The notes under the pieces are model-generated. The model worked only from the letters and a program-made list of their open reading frames with translations, was not told the DNA's origin and did no database searches. Of a stretch of 40,054 nt of DNA, positions 7,412 to 17,358 are shown in pieces. The translations under genes were made by a program, and so were the position numbers. Each line of letters opens with the position of its first letter. Positions within the stretch are counted from its first letter, which is position 1. Origin of the DNA: Salinivirgaceae bacterium. Its GTDB lineage: Bacteria; Bacteroidota; Bacteroidia; Bacteroidales; SZUA-534. The stretch covers positions 66,128 through 106,181 of the forward strand of contig JAKSOL010000010.1 in NCBI GenBank assembly GCA_024405635.1, written 5' to 3'.

Positions 7412-9385
7412 ATGATTTCAGTTAGCAACCTAACGGTTGAATTTTCAGGCGTTCCACTCTTCAACAACATCAGTTTTTTAATCAACCCACGCGACCGCAT
7501 AGGTTTAACTGGAAAAAACGGAGCAGGAAAATCAACCTTGCTAAAGGTGCTTTGCGGTGCCCAAAACTACGACACTGGCGCAGTTTCGGTACCTCGTGGT
7601 GTAACCATTGGTTACCTACCTCAACACATGTCGGTTGAAGATAAGCACACAGTTTTTGACGAAGCTTTGAGCGCTTTTGTTGAAGTAAAACAACTTGAAA
7701 AAGACATTGAAAAGCTAAACAACCAATTAGCCGAACGCACTGATTATGAGTCAGATGAATACATGAATCTGATTCACGAACTAACTGAAAAAAACGACCG
7801 TTTTCATCTTTTGAGCGGACACAACATTGAAGGCGAAGTAGAGTCGACACTAATTGGTTTGGGCTTTGAGCGCACCGACTTTACGCGCCAAACTGGCGAA
7901 TTTAGCGGAGGCTGGCGCATGCGCATCGAACTTGCAAAAGTACTACTACGCCACCCCGATGTGTTACTACTCGACGAGCCAACCAACCACCTCGACATTG
8001 AATCGGTTCAATGGTTTGAAGATATGCTTAAAACATACGAAGGCGCTGTTGTTGTTGTATCGCACGACAAAGCCTTTCTCGATAACCTTACAAACCGTAC
8101 AATTGAAATATCGTTGGGCAAAATATACGACTTCAAGCTATCGTATTCCGACTACGTAAAACAACGCACCGAAATGCTTGAGCAACAAAAAGCCGCATAC
8201 GAGAACCAACAAAAAATGATTGACGACACCGAAAAATTCATTGAACGTTTTAGGTACAAAGCTACAAAAGCCGTGCAAGTACAGTCGCGCATTAAACAGC
8301 TTGAAAAAGTTGAGCGCATTGAACTTGACGAGTTCGACACTTCGGCAATTCACTTCCGTTTTCCACCTGCACCACATTGCGGACAAATAGTGATTGAAAC
8401 CAAAGGCATGAGCAAAAGTTTTGGCGATAATTTGATTCTTGAAAACATTGACTTTATGCTTGAACGCGGTCAAAAAGTGGCCTTTGTAGGACGAAATGGC
8501 GAAGGAAAAACAACCATGTCGAAAGTATTGCTTGGAATATACGAAAGCACAGGCATTGTTAAAATTGGCCACAATGTTACAATAGGTTACTACGCTCAAA
8601 ATCAGAGCGAAATGCTTGACGACAACAAAACCGTATTCCAAACTATTGACGACATTGCCAAAGGCGAAATACGAACTAAAATACGCGACATATTGGCATC
8701 GTTCCTATTTAGGGGCGAAGAAATTGACAAAAAAGTATCGGTACTATCAGGCGGCGAAAAAGCCCGCCTATCGATGGCAAAATTGCTACTTGAGCCTGCC
8801 AACTTACTTGTACTCGACGAGCCTACAAACCACCTCGATATGCGCTCGAAAGACATTTTAAAACAAGCACTTATAGCTTACGACGGAGCGCTTATTATAG
8901 TTTCGCACGACCGCGATTTTCTTGACGGCATGGTTGACGTGGTTTACGAGTTCCGCCACAAAAAAATGAAGCAATATCTGGGCGGCATTGCCGATTTTCT
9001 GCATTACAAAAAAATGCAGAACCTGAACCAATTAAATGCAGTTCAGCAAAAAGGCAATCAAGCAAAAACTGAAAAACCAACCGCAGAGGCCAAACCGCAA
9101 CCCGAAAATAAAACCAAAAGCAAATTAAGCTACGAGGAACAAAAAGAGGCCGAACGTAAACTGCGCACTGCTCGCAAAAAAGTTGAAGAAACCGAGCAAC
9201 TGATTACCGAAACCGAGCAACAAATTGCCTCAATGGAAGAACTTTTTGCAAACGACCCACAAGCATCAGCCGATGCTACCAAGTTTGAAGAATATAGCAA
9301 CATGAAAAAGAAACTTGCCGATGCTATAAACCAATGGGAAAATTTTAGCGAACAACTTGACAAACTTGAACGCGAATTGAAGTAA
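7412..9385 (+). CDS. ABC-F family ATPase (YheS/EttA-like)
   Basis: A 657-residue soluble protein with two ABC domains and no membrane segment, as in ABC-F ribosome-associated factors. Domain 1 has Walker A GKNGAGKST (34-42), signature FSGGWRMR (164-171) and Walker B LLLDEP (185-190). Domain 2 has GRNGEGKTT (360-368), LSGGEKAR (445-452) and LVLDEP. The interdomain linker (about 243-305) is charged and helical, as expected for the P-site tRNA-interaction motif that reaches the peptidyl-transferase centre. The C-terminal tail from about 545 is Glu/Lys-rich with heptad-like character (KKVEETEQLITETEQQIAS), predicting a coiled coil. Known members resolve stalled ribosomes or protect against antibiotics; which applies here cannot be told. 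It has its own promoter and terminator. Confidence 0.93.
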   Translation: MISVSNLTVEFSGVPLFNNISFLINPRDRIGLTGKNGAGKSTLLKVLCGAQNYDTGAVSVPRGVTIGYLPQHMSVEDKHTVFDEALSAFVEVKQLEKDIEKLNNQLAERTDYESDEYMNLIHELTEKNDRFHLLSGHNIEGEVESTLIGLGFERTDFTRQTGEFSGGWRMRIELAKVLLRHPDVLLLDEPTNHLDIESVQWFEDMLKTYEGAVVVVSHDKAFLDNLTNRTIEISLGKIYDFKLSYSDYVKQRTEMLEQQKAAYENQQKMIDDTEKFIERFRYKATKAVQVQSRIKQLEKVERIELDEFDTSAIHFRFPPAPHCGQIVIETKGMSKSFGDNLILENIDFMLERGQKVAFVGRNGEGKTTMSKVLLGIYESTGIVKIGHNVTIGYYAQNQSEMLDDNKTVFQTIDDIAKGEIRTKIRDILASFLFRGEEIDKKVSVLSGGEKARLSMAKLLLEPANLLVLDEPTNHLDMRSKDILKQALIAYDGALIIVSHDRDFLDGMVDVVYEFRHKKMKQYLGGIADFLHYKKMQNLNQLNAVQQKGNQAKTEKPTAEAKPQPENKTKSKLSYEEQKEAERKLRTARKKVEETEQLITETEQQIASMEELFANDPQASADATKFEEYSNMKKKLADAINQWENFSEQLDKLERELK

Positions 9386-9410
9386 ACAATATCTGCAATT
9401 AAGCTTACTA

Positions 9411-9449
9411 TAGCCAACCAATTGTAAAATTTGGTTGGCTATTTTTTTT
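9411..9449 (+). terminator. Rho-independent terminator of the ABC-F gene
   Basis: TAGCCAACCAA (9411-9421) and TTGGTTGGCTA (9431-9441) form a perfect 11-bp stem with a 9-nt loop. Eight T residues follow at 9442-9449. It starts 25 bp after the ABC-F stop codon. Confidence 0.95.
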
Positions 9450-9695
9450 GATTGTTAAACAACTAAAAAAACGCTTATTCTATTTTTATAGTTTTGATTA
9501 ATAATTTTAATCATGCGACTAAATTCACAAGACAATCAAACATAATAATCGTCTATAGGACAATCAACTACGCAATAGTCAGCCACAAACATCAATTTCA
9601 AATTGTCATTATTTATTAGTATATTTAATGATAAATATTATTAAATTATAACTAATAATACATAAATATTAAATGATATCTATTTACAATGAATG
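9450..9695. other. AT-rich gene-free spacer
   Basis: About 245 bp between the ABC-F terminator and the candidate RNA gene. It is extremely A/T-rich, especially 9600-9680, with many short TAATA/ATTAT words. I found no ORF of note, no strong hairpin and no recognisable binding site. It may simply be upstream promoter DNA. Confidence 0.5.
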
Positions 9696-9703
9696 TATCT
9701 TTG
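9696..9703 (+). promoter_or_regulatory. Promoter -7 element of the candidate ncRNA
   Basis: TATCTTTG is a perfect TAnnTTTG element. It places a transcription start near 9708-9710, just ahead of the paired region of the candidate RNA. The region at the -33 position is A/T-rich without a clear TTTG. Confidence 0.5.
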
Positions 9704-9707
9704 GCAT

Positions 9708-9880
9708 AAAGGTTATAGTTCTTTGAAAGGTTTGTTGCGAGGCTTAGAAAAATGATGCTTTTTGGGGCTGACTATAACTTTCTTTTAGGGCTACAGTAAT
9801 TTTTTTCATGGGTTAATTAATTTGGTTGAATACCATTAAGCACCTCTTCGCAACAATCTTTCATTTTTTCATATTTTTTT
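9708..9880 (+). ncRNA. Candidate structured small RNA, 6S-like shape (family uncertain)
   Basis: No ORF explains this stretch, but its two ends pair over a long distance. GAAAG 9725-9729 pairs with CTTTC 9858-9862. After a G-U pair, TTGTTGCGA 9732-9740 pairs with TCGCAACAA 9848-9856, GG 9741-9742 with CC 9843-9844, and CTTA 9743-9746 with TAAG 9837-9840. That is about 21 pairs with small bulges, enclosing about 90 nt. U-rich sequence follows at 9863-9880 and could end transcription. A second pairing, GTTATAGT 9712-9719 with ACTATAAC 9771-9778, would cross the first and make a pseudoknot or an alternative fold. Small inner hairpins also occur (TGGT...ACCA at 9822-9835). The size and the long closing stem around a large internal region resemble 6S RNA, which binds RNA polymerase, but I do not recognise a conserved sequence. 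It could instead be a leader of the PKD gene. Confidence 0.5.
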
Positions 9881-9935
9881 CAAAAAATCTCCCCTAACTA
9901 TTAATACACAAAGTGTTTAATAGCTTGCATTGAGT

Positions 9936-9943
9936 TATCTTTG
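9936..9943 (+). promoter_or_regulatory. Promoter -7 element of the giant PKD gene
   Basis: TATCTTTG matches TAnnTTTG exactly and lies 29 bp before the ATG at 9973. It sits after the U-tract of the candidate RNA, so the giant gene appears to have its own promoter. A TTTA at 9916-9919 is a weak -33 candidate with only 16 bp spacing. Confidence 0.5.
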
Positions 9944-9972
9944 CAACAAAATTTTTTGTTAAAAGAAACACC

Positions 9973-12900
9973 ATGAATACATACAAAAAACTCATAGCGG
10001 TTTTTACCATAATATTGTCAACATTAAGTGCCAATTGCCAAACCGACGTTGAGTTTTGGTTTGCTGTGCCAGAACTAACATGGCGCCACGTTGCTGACCA
10101 AAAAACCTATCTGCATATTGCATCACTTGACGCTCCCGCCGATGTTGTTGTAGAAATGCCCCGAAACGCATACGATGCAGTAAGCAACCCTAAAGGGTTT
10201 AACCCTATTTTGGTTACACTACCCGCAAACGGATATAACCTCATCGACCTCACTAGTATTATCACAGCCTCGCAAGACGACAATATTTTGGAGGTTGGTT
10301 TGGACAAAAACGCAGGCACCGTTGAAAACAATGGTTTGCACATTAAATCAACAGCTTTGATAACTGCATACCTTGAACGTGCCGATAACGACAACACCGA
10401 CCTTTGGGCTCTTAAAGGTCGAAATGCTATTGGAAAAAACTTTATTGTTCCATCGCAAAACACATTCTACAACAAAGCATTCGGAACTCCTGCAGCTTGG
10501 AATAGTATTGACGTTGTAGCAGTTGAAGATGCTACTGTAACATTCACTGTTCCAAAAGGCTCCGCTGTAAAGGTAAATGGTACAGTAAAAAACTTTACTT
10601 CTGCACCGGGCACAGTTTCGCAAAAACTAAAAGCTGGGCAAGCATTCTCGCTCCGTAGTGCCGCCGTTGGTACAACATATTCTGGTTTTGAATGCGACCG
10701 TCACTTGGGTGGAACAATTATAAAATCGACTGGAAACATTGTTGTTCAATGGAAAGACGACTCAATGAAATCGGACTACACTGGTAGTTACGACGTTGCA
10801 GGCGACCAAATTGTACCTACTGATTTAGCAGGTTTTGAGTACGTTGTGATGCGTGGTCAACTTGGCAACGGAAACAAGAATAGCGAATATGTTTACATAA
10901 TGGCAACTGAGCCAAACACCACCGTAACATTTACTACCGAAGACGGTTCGCACACAGTACACAACCATCAAGCTGATATAATAAAAACTAGTGATAGTGA
11001 TCGTGGTGTTAGTTACAAAGTTAATTACATGAAAGCCAACAGCAAAACCATTGATTATACTGAGGATGCACCAATGGTATTGTCAAAAGTTGGCGAAATA
11101 AAGTATGTACGACTTAACGAGCTCTCTTTAAAATCAGAATCAGCATTTAGTGGCGATGCCGCAAACCTAAAAAACTATGACGCCTTGCACATTAAGGCCG
11201 ACAAAAAAATAATCGTTTTCCACATTTCAGGATTTGGTAGCGAAATGGGAGGCGCCATTTTACCAACCATTGACGGCTGCACAGGTTCAAGCGAGGTTTC
11301 GTTTATGCGATCGAGCGTTCATGGTTTTTACCTTAACATAATGTGTAAAGGTCCTTTTATCGACTACTTTACCATTGAAATTGAAGGCCGAGAATACCCA
11401 ATACCTGGCAGTTGGTTTAAAAAGATTGAAGGCAGTGGCACAAACGAATCTAGCACTTGGTACTACCTAAACAAAAGTTATAACGAGTTTGGTAAAGCTC
11501 AAGGTGGTATTCCGGCCATTCAGGTTGGAAAAACTGTGAAGGTAAAAAACAAAGTAGGTTTGTTTCATTTGGGCATTATTAATGGTAATGCATCTGGAGG
11601 TTGCCGCTATGGTTATTTTTCCGACTTCTCCGACAATCAAAGCCGCGCCAACATTGCTAACTCTGGTTCCGACTATCACGACTTTTGCGAAGGCGACACC
11701 ATAACACTTCAAGCGAGCGGTGGTGTTGAATACAAATGGAAATACATTGAATCGGGAAGCAGCATATTTATCGACCCCGACACAGAAAGTACCCCTCGTG
11801 TTAAACCAACACCAGGATTTAACCACTACGAAGTAACAATTAGACGCGCATGTTATACTGGCAACCAAAATCAAGATACCACAGTTGATGTTTACGCATT
11901 TGGTATTCCTCAAATCGTTGCCGATTTCGACATTAGCCCATCAACTGTTTGCAGCCCTAGAACTGTAACCTTTACCAACAACACCACGGGCGCAAATACC
12001 TTTTATTGGACTATTGACGGACAACCAATAAGCGAGGAAAGCGAGATTGTACTCTATCCTTTTATAAATCAAGGAGGAACAGCTGCCGAATACCACATAG
12101 TGTCGCTAAAAGCATCGTTAGGTAACGGCTGCCCAAACTCAAAATCGAAAACAGTAACCGTTTGTCCATCATCTGAGGCCAAAGTTACAGCCGATGTTGC
12201 CATTGGTTGTCAACCTCTAACTGTAACATTTACTGACGAATCAACCGGTAACATAAGCCGAACCATTTGGAATTTTGGCGATGGAACTGGCGACAAAGAT
12301 TACGCACCAGGAACAATAGCAAAACACACTTACGTAAACCCAAGCGAAACCGATACAATATACTATGCAAAGGTTGTTACAACCAATACATTTAATTGTA
12401 GCGACACTGCCATTGTGCCAATTACCGTACACGGAATGGTTAAAGCACAATTCACTATTGACAAAGCTTCGGGTTGTGCACCTTTTGATGTCAACTTTAA
12501 GAACTATAGTATTGGCTACGGTCCAAAAACAGTTTACACATGGAACATTGGAGGCGACTATACAGGCACTCCATCATCGACAAAAAATGCAGAATTTACA
12601 CTTACTTACAACAATGAGACACAAGTGTTAAAGCAGTATAAAGACATAACACTTACTGCTACACTTACCGCAAACAACGGAGATGTGTGTATAAGCACCA
12701 GCCAACGCGACACTATCACCGTTTATCCACATTTTACTATCGATTACGAAGTTTCGCCTATTTCGGGTTGCAACCCACTTGAAGCCACTTTTACCAACCA
12801 ATCAAACATTCAAGATTCAAAAACACAATTCAAGTGGTATTTTGGCGATGGATCTTCGGCAAACAACACTGGCACTTTTTCTCATACTTATGCTCATGCT

Positions 12901-15900
12901 GAGCCAACTCAACAACATTTTCAAACTGCCCTTGCTGGCGAAAGTCAATATGGTTGCCGCGACTCGGTTGCAAAAGACATTATTACCGTTGAAGCTTACC
13001 TAGCACCACATTTCACTATCGACAATAGCGAAGGATGCTCACCTGTAACCATCAATTTAACAAACAACACTCCGGCTCATGCAAAATCCGACAATAGCAC
13101 TTGGACTTTCACCAACACATCTGGAGCGAACTACCCTTACACATTGGTTTCTGGTTCGTTGAGCAACACTGCAAAATTGCGTTTCGAGAATAAAACAGGA
13201 ACCATTCAAGTAATTACAATACGACTAACAGAATCAATTGACGGAACTCGTTGCTCTGAATCATATGAACAAAAAATAACCATCTACCCCGAAGTTTCGG
13301 CAAGTTTTGTAGCAAGCCAACCAACCGTTTGCGATAGCACTCAAATTGTTTTCACAAACAATTCAATTTTTACAGGAACCACCTTAAAACCAAGCAAATA
13401 CTCATGGATTTTTGGTAATGGTGCCACAAAAGATATGACTTCAGCTAGTGCCGTTTCACAACTATACCGCAACACAAGTGGAAGCACAGGAACTACCGCT
13501 CAAAACTACACAGTAACACTTATTGCTTCAGCAAATGGTTGTGCCGACACAGCCACCACACAAGTTGCAGTTTATCCACCAGTAAAGGCTTCGTTTGTTG
13601 CCGAAGATGGCAAATACAATGTTTGTGCCCCTGCAACTATCAAACTAAAAAACACCTCAACAGGCGCAAACCAATACTTGTGGGAATATAACGACGGAAC
13701 ACCAAGTAACTCAACATACAACTTAGCAAACGTAAACTACCCAGTACCAAGCACAACTACCCCAAACACTGTTGATGTTAAAATTGTTACAATGACAGCA
13801 TCAAACGGAAGTTGTACAAGCACAGCAAAACGAACATTCAATGTTTCGCCTGAAATAAAACCATCGTTAACTGTTTCAAAATCGGCAGGTTGCGGTCCTC
13901 TTGATGTTACACTAAGCAGCGCTGGAACAACAGGCAACTCGTTGAGTTACGCATGGAACTTTGGCGACAACTCACCTATTCTTAACCAAACCACCGAAAG
14001 CGTAAATCACACATTTGGCAACGATAGCGGCAATGACAAAACATACACTGCCAAACTTACCGTAACCAACAATTTAGGCTGCAAAGCAACAGTACAAGCC
14101 AATGTTACTGTCTATCCAGAAATTGATGCACAATTCAGCATCATAAAAACAACCGAATGCTCGCCAATGGATGTTGATTTGGTTAACAATTCGCAAAACG
14201 GAAACAAATACATTTGGACATTTGGTGACGGACAAACCGAAACAAGCACCAGTGCTAGAGGAACTAAACATCAATACAAAAACACTAGCCCAAGTGGCAA
14301 CGACATTTCAACCTACACAATTAAACTTATAACCATTGACGCCAACCACACTGCTTGCCGCGATAGTATTAAGCACGATATAACAGTCTATCCCGAAGTT
14401 ATTGCAGCATTTGATGCAACAAATACCGAAGGTTGCTCGCCTCTAACCTCATCGTTTACAAACAAATCGAAAGGTTATGGCTTGTCTTATGTATGGCAAT
14501 ACGACTACGACAACACTTCGTCAACCACAACCGATGCAACTCACAACCACACGTTTGATAACCGCGAGGCAACTACCCGTACTTACAACGTTAAACTTAT
14601 TGCTACCGATTTTAATAAATGTACTAGCACTGCAACAAAAACAGTAAAAGCCTACCCTCACGTTATTGCAGGCTTTGGGTACGTTAAAGAAGGAGTTTGT
14701 ACTCCATACGAAGTATCGTTTAACCAACCAAACAACGCCATTAACGGCACCAAGTTCAGTTGGGATTTTGGCGATGGTAGCAAAGAAGACAAATCAACCA
14801 AAGCAACATTTAAACACACATACGACAACACTACCGCAAACACGGTAAACACATACAACATTAAATTGCTAACAACCGACACCAATACTGGTTGTAAAGA
14901 CTCAACAACTCAAACAATTGAAGTATATCCTCGCTTAATTCCAGCATTTGAGGCCGATGTTACTGAAGGTTGTAACCCTGTTAGTGTAAGTTTTACCAAC
15001 AAAACAACAGGTTTGGCAACTTACGCTTGGACATTTGGTGATGGCCAATCGTCAACACTAACAAACCCAGCGCACACATTTACAAACTACAATACAACCG
15101 ACGAAACATACACAACAACATTAACCACCACACAAAGTGCAACTGGTTGCCAAAAAACAACAAGTAAAGACATTACAGCATACTCTTTTGTTCTTGCCAA
15201 ATTTGGAATTAACGGAGCCGACCTTGAACAAGTAGGAAGCCAAGCAGGAGAACTGATGGGTGGTTGTACTCCATTTAAAGTTGTTATAACCGACTCGTCG
15301 CGCATAAACGCAAACACAGGCTCTTGGAGTTGGAACTTTGGCGATGGCACAACGTCAAACAACCGCCAACCTTCAATTCTAACATACACAAACAACGATT
15401 CGGTAGCCCCACTTGAAAACAAGCGCTACGACATAAGTTTACGAGTAACCAACAACCACGGTTGCTATCACGACACAGTTCAATCGCTTACTGTTTATCC
15501 GCGCTCTGTTCCAAACTTTACTGGCGATTTTGAAGGTTGCATGCCACACACTGTAACATTTGAAGACAAATCGGTAATTGACGATGGCACAAAATACTTT
15601 TGGTCATTTGGCGATGGTTCAACAGCTGTAACTGCTCCACCATTCAGCAAAACATACAACAACTACAGCAACACCAACGACCAAGTGTTTACCATAAACC
15701 TTAAAACAACCACTCAGTACAACTGTACCGATGAAATTTCAAAAACAGTTACCGTACACCCAAAACCACAAGCAAGTTTCAGTCCACTAATCGACCGCGC
15801 TTGTCCACCCTTCAATGCCGAATTCAAAAACAATTCAATTGGAACAAACCTTACATACCATTGGGATTTTGACAACGGCGAAACCATTGACACCAGAAGC

Positions 15901-17358
15901 CGAAGCAACCAACACTCAGAATATAGCAACGACACCAACGAACCTATTACTAAGTACGTTGAACTAATTGCCGAAAGCCCATTTGGCTGTCTCGACACAA
16001 TGGTCAATCCTATGATAACATTCCCAAATGTGATTGTAGATTTTGAGGTTGACTCTATTGGTTGTAGTCCGCTAAACATTCAGGTTACAAACAAATCAAC
16101 ACAAACAGCAACAATCCACCACTGGGAGTTTGGCGATGGCAGCACATCGGTTGCAGCCGAGCCAGCATACACATATTACAACACATCAAACAACGACGTT
16201 CAATACACAATAACATACATCGGCACCTCAAAATACCAATGTGTCGATACTGTTAAACACAACGTTATTGTTTACATTAACCCAACAGTCGATTTTGTTG
16301 CCGATGCACCATCTCAACGATATCCAGACGATACCGTAATCTTCCAAAACTACACCCAAGACGGTCCTTGGACATATAAGTGGGATTTTGGAGACGGAAA
16401 CACATCAACAACAGGCGAACGCGAATTCCTTTATAAATACGGCCGCTGGGCTCCAAACGATAGCAATAACATTTTCCACGTTACCTTAACCGTTGGAAGC
16501 GAGCATTGCAGCAATACCATTAGCCACGATGTTACAGTTTTGCCGCCTTATCCAAACATTGTTATCAGCAACGTAAAGCCAGCAGGATGCGTTCCTTTAA
16601 CAGTCGATTTCCGCGTTGAAGAAGAATACACCACCTCATATTTGTGGGAATTTGAAGATGGAACCACATCAACCGAAATGCAACCAACACACGAATTTAC
16701 AGAACCTGGCTTATACAATGTTAAACTTACAGCTTTTGGCGATGGCGGATCTCATTACGACTACGAGATAATTACCGTTTACGAACTACCAGAACCAAAA
16801 TTCACAGCAGCGCCAACATTTGTAATGCTTCCAGACCAACCAGTGCAGTTCTTTAACCAAACACTTAACGGCAACACATACATTTGGGACTTTGGCGATG
16901 GCACATATTCAACCGAGCAAAATCCAACACACCAATACAAAGAAGAAGGTATGTATGACGTTAAACTTATAGCATTCTCAAACCAAATGTGTACCGATTC
17001 AATTATAGAAGAACAACACATTGAAGTAAGCGGCGAAGGTTACATACGCTACCCTAACGCATTCATTCCTTCTAGTTCAAGTCCAACCAATGGTTCGTAT
17101 CCCGAGCCTGATGATATAAACAACGTATTCCACCCAATTTCGTTTGGCGTTAAAGAATACGAACTTTGGGTTTACAACCGTTGGGGCGAAGAACTATTCC
17201 ACTCAACCGACATTACAATTGGTTGGAATGGTCGTTACTCAAATTCTGGCAAAGAGTTAGGTCAAGATGTTTATTTCTGGAAAGCAAAAGGTACATTCCA
17301 AAACAATACTCCTTTCAAAATTGCTGGTGATGTTACTCTAATTCGCAAAAAAGAATAA
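9973..17358 (+). CDS. Giant T9SS-exported PKD-repeat surface protein (type-B sorting domain)
   Basis: A 2461-residue secreted protein. The signal peptide is about residues 1-22. Residues about 25-580 (FWFAVPELTWRH, YLHIASLDAPADVVVEMPRN, VVQWKDDS) resemble the IgGFc-binding-type N-terminal domain found on Bacteroidetes surface proteins. From about 645 to 2350 I count 19 PKD-like units of roughly 85-90 residues. Most carry a W-x-F-G-D-G-like core and begin with a conserved Cys (pattern GC-x-P); a second Cys near the unit end suggests one disulfide per domain. Residues 2356-2461 (RYPNAFIPSSS, ELWVYNRWGEELF, GWNGRYSNSGKELGQDVYFWKA) are a type-B T9SS/gliding-motility C-terminal domain (CHU_C type). 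The protein should be exported by T9SS and held at the surface, probably as an adhesin or filament. The next gene, PorP/SprF, overlaps by one base and is the usual partner. Composition is very rich in Thr, Asn and Ser. Confidence 0.93.
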   Translation: MNTYKKLIAVFTIILSTLSANCQTDVEFWFAVPELTWRHVADQKTYLHIASLDAPADVVVEMPRNAYDAVSNPKGFNPILVTLPANGYNLIDLTSIITASQDDNILEVGLDKNAGTVENNGLHIKSTALITAYLERADNDNTDLWALKGRNAIGKNFIVPSQNTFYNKAFGTPAAWNSIDVVAVEDATVTFTVPKGSAVKVNGTVKNFTSAPGTVSQKLKAGQAFSLRSAAVGTTYSGFECDRHLGGTIIKSTGNIVVQWKDDSMKSDYTGSYDVAGDQIVPTDLAGFEYVVMRGQLGNGNKNSEYVYIMATEPNTTVTFTTEDGSHTVHNHQADIIKTSDSDRGVSYKVNYMKANSKTIDYTEDAPMVLSKVGEIKYVRLNELSLKSESAFSGDAANLKNYDALHIKADKKIIVFHISGFGSEMGGAILPTIDGCTGSSEVSFMRSSVHGFYLNIMCKGPFIDYFTIEIEGREYPIPGSWFKKIEGSGTNESSTWYYLNKSYNEFGKAQGGIPAIQVGKTVKVKNKVGLFHLGIINGNASGGCRYGYFSDFSDNQSRANIANSGSDYHDFCEGDTITLQASGGVEYKWKYIESGSSIFIDPDTESTPRVKPTPGFNHYEVTIRRACYTGNQNQDTTVDVYAFGIPQIVADFDISPSTVCSPRTVTFTNNTTGANTFYWTIDGQPISEESEIVLYPFINQGGTAAEYHIVSLKASLGNGCPNSKSKTVTVCPSSEAKVTADVAIGCQPLTVTFTDESTGNISRTIWNFGDGTGDKDYAPGTIAKHTYVNPSETDTIYYAKVVTTNTFNCSDTAIVPITVHGMVKAQFTIDKASGCAPFDVNFKNYSIGYGPKTVYTWNIGGDYTGTPSSTKNAEFTLTYNNETQVLKQYKDITLTATLTANNGDVCISTSQRDTITVYPHFTIDYEVSPISGCNPLEATFTNQSNIQDSKTQFKWYFGDGSSANNTGTFSHTYAHAEPTQQHFQTALAGESQYGCRDSVAKDIITVEAYLAPHFTIDNSEGCSPVTINLTNNTPAHAKSDNSTWTFTNTSGANYPYTLVSGSLSNTAKLRFENKTGTIQVITIRLTESIDGTRCSESYEQKITIYPEVSASFVASQPTVCDSTQIVFTNNSIFTGTTLKPSKYSWIFGNGATKDMTSASAVSQLYRNTSGSTGTTAQNYTVTLIASANGCADTATTQVAVYPPVKASFVAEDGKYNVCAPATIKLKNTSTGANQYLWEYNDGTPSNSTYNLANVNYPVPSTTTPNTVDVKIVTMTASNGSCTSTAKRTFNVSPEIKPSLTVSKSAGCGPLDVTLSSAGTTGNSLSYAWNFGDNSPILNQTTESVNHTFGNDSGNDKTYTAKLTVTNNLGCKATVQANVTVYPEIDAQFSIIKTTECSPMDVDLVNNSQNGNKYIWTFGDGQTETSTSARGTKHQYKNTSPSGNDISTYTIKLITIDANHTACRDSIKHDITVYPEVIAAFDATNTEGCSPLTSSFTNKSKGYGLSYVWQYDYDNTSSTTTDATHNHTFDNREATTRTYNVKLIATDFNKCTSTATKTVKAYPHVIAGFGYVKEGVCTPYEVSFNQPNNAINGTKFSWDFGDGSKEDKSTKATFKHTYDNTTANTVNTYNIKLLTTDTNTGCKDSTTQTIEVYPRLIPAFEADVTEGCNPVSVSFTNKTTGLATYAWTFGDGQSSTLTNPAHTFTNYNTTDETYTTTLTTTQSATGCQKTTSKDITAYSFVLAKFGINGADLEQVGSQAGELMGGCTPFKVVITDSSRINANTGSWSWNFGDGTTSNNRQPSILTYTNNDSVAPLENKRYDISLRVTNNHGCYHDTVQSLTVYPRSVPNFTGDFEGCMPHTVTFEDKSVIDDGTKYFWSFGDGSTAVTAPPFSKTYNNYSNTNDQVFTINLKTTTQYNCTDEISKTVTVHPKPQASFSPLIDRACPPFNAEFKNNSIGTNLTYHWDFDNGETIDTRSRSNQHSEYSNDTNEPITKYVELIAESPFGCLDTMVNPMITFPNVIVDFEVDSIGCSPLNIQVTNKSTQTATIHHWEFGDGSTSVAAEPAYTYYNTSNNDVQYTITYIGTSKYQCVDTVKHNVIVYINPTVDFVADAPSQRYPDDTVIFQNYTQDGPWTYKWDFGDGNTSTTGEREFLYKYGRWAPNDSNNIFHVTLTVGSEHCSNTISHDVTVLPPYPNIVISNVKPAGCVPLTVDFRVEEEYTTSYLWEFEDGTTSTEMQPTHEFTEPGLYNVKLTAFGDGGSHYDYEIITVYELPEPKFTAAPTFVMLPDQPVQFFNQTLNGNTYIWDFGDGTYSTEQNPTHQYKEEGMYDVKLIAFSNQMCTDSIIEEQHIEVSGEGYIRYPNAFIPSSSSPTNGSYPEPDDINNVFHPISFGVKEYELWVYNRWGEELFHSTDITIGWNGRYSNSGKELGQDVYFWKAKGTFQNNTPFKIAGDVTLIRKKE
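11905..17030 (+). repeat. Array of 19 PKD-like coding repeats
   Basis: The repeat region of the giant protein. The units are diverged at DNA level, but the cores recur: WNFGDGTGD, WYFGDGSSA, WTFGDGQTE, WDFGDGSKE, WNFGDGTTS, WSFGDGSTA, WEFGDGSTS, WDFGDGNTS and WDFGDGTYS, with degenerate members such as WTFTNTSG, WQYDYDNTS and WEYNDGTPS. The leading Cys is missing only in units 17 and 19. Unit 13 carries an insert before its Cys (GADLEQVGSQAGELMGG). The low DNA identity suggests an old array rather than recent tandem copying. Confidence 0.85.

Noticed and set aside
9708..9880. tmRNA, RNase P RNA or SRP RNA
   Set aside because: The element is too short for tmRNA or RNase P, has no tRNA-like ends or resume codons, and lacks the SRP apical GGAA-loop helix motif.
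11905..17030. Recent tandem DNA duplication or CRISPR-like repeat
   Set aside because: The units are protein-level PKD repeats in one long frame and are strongly diverged at DNA level.
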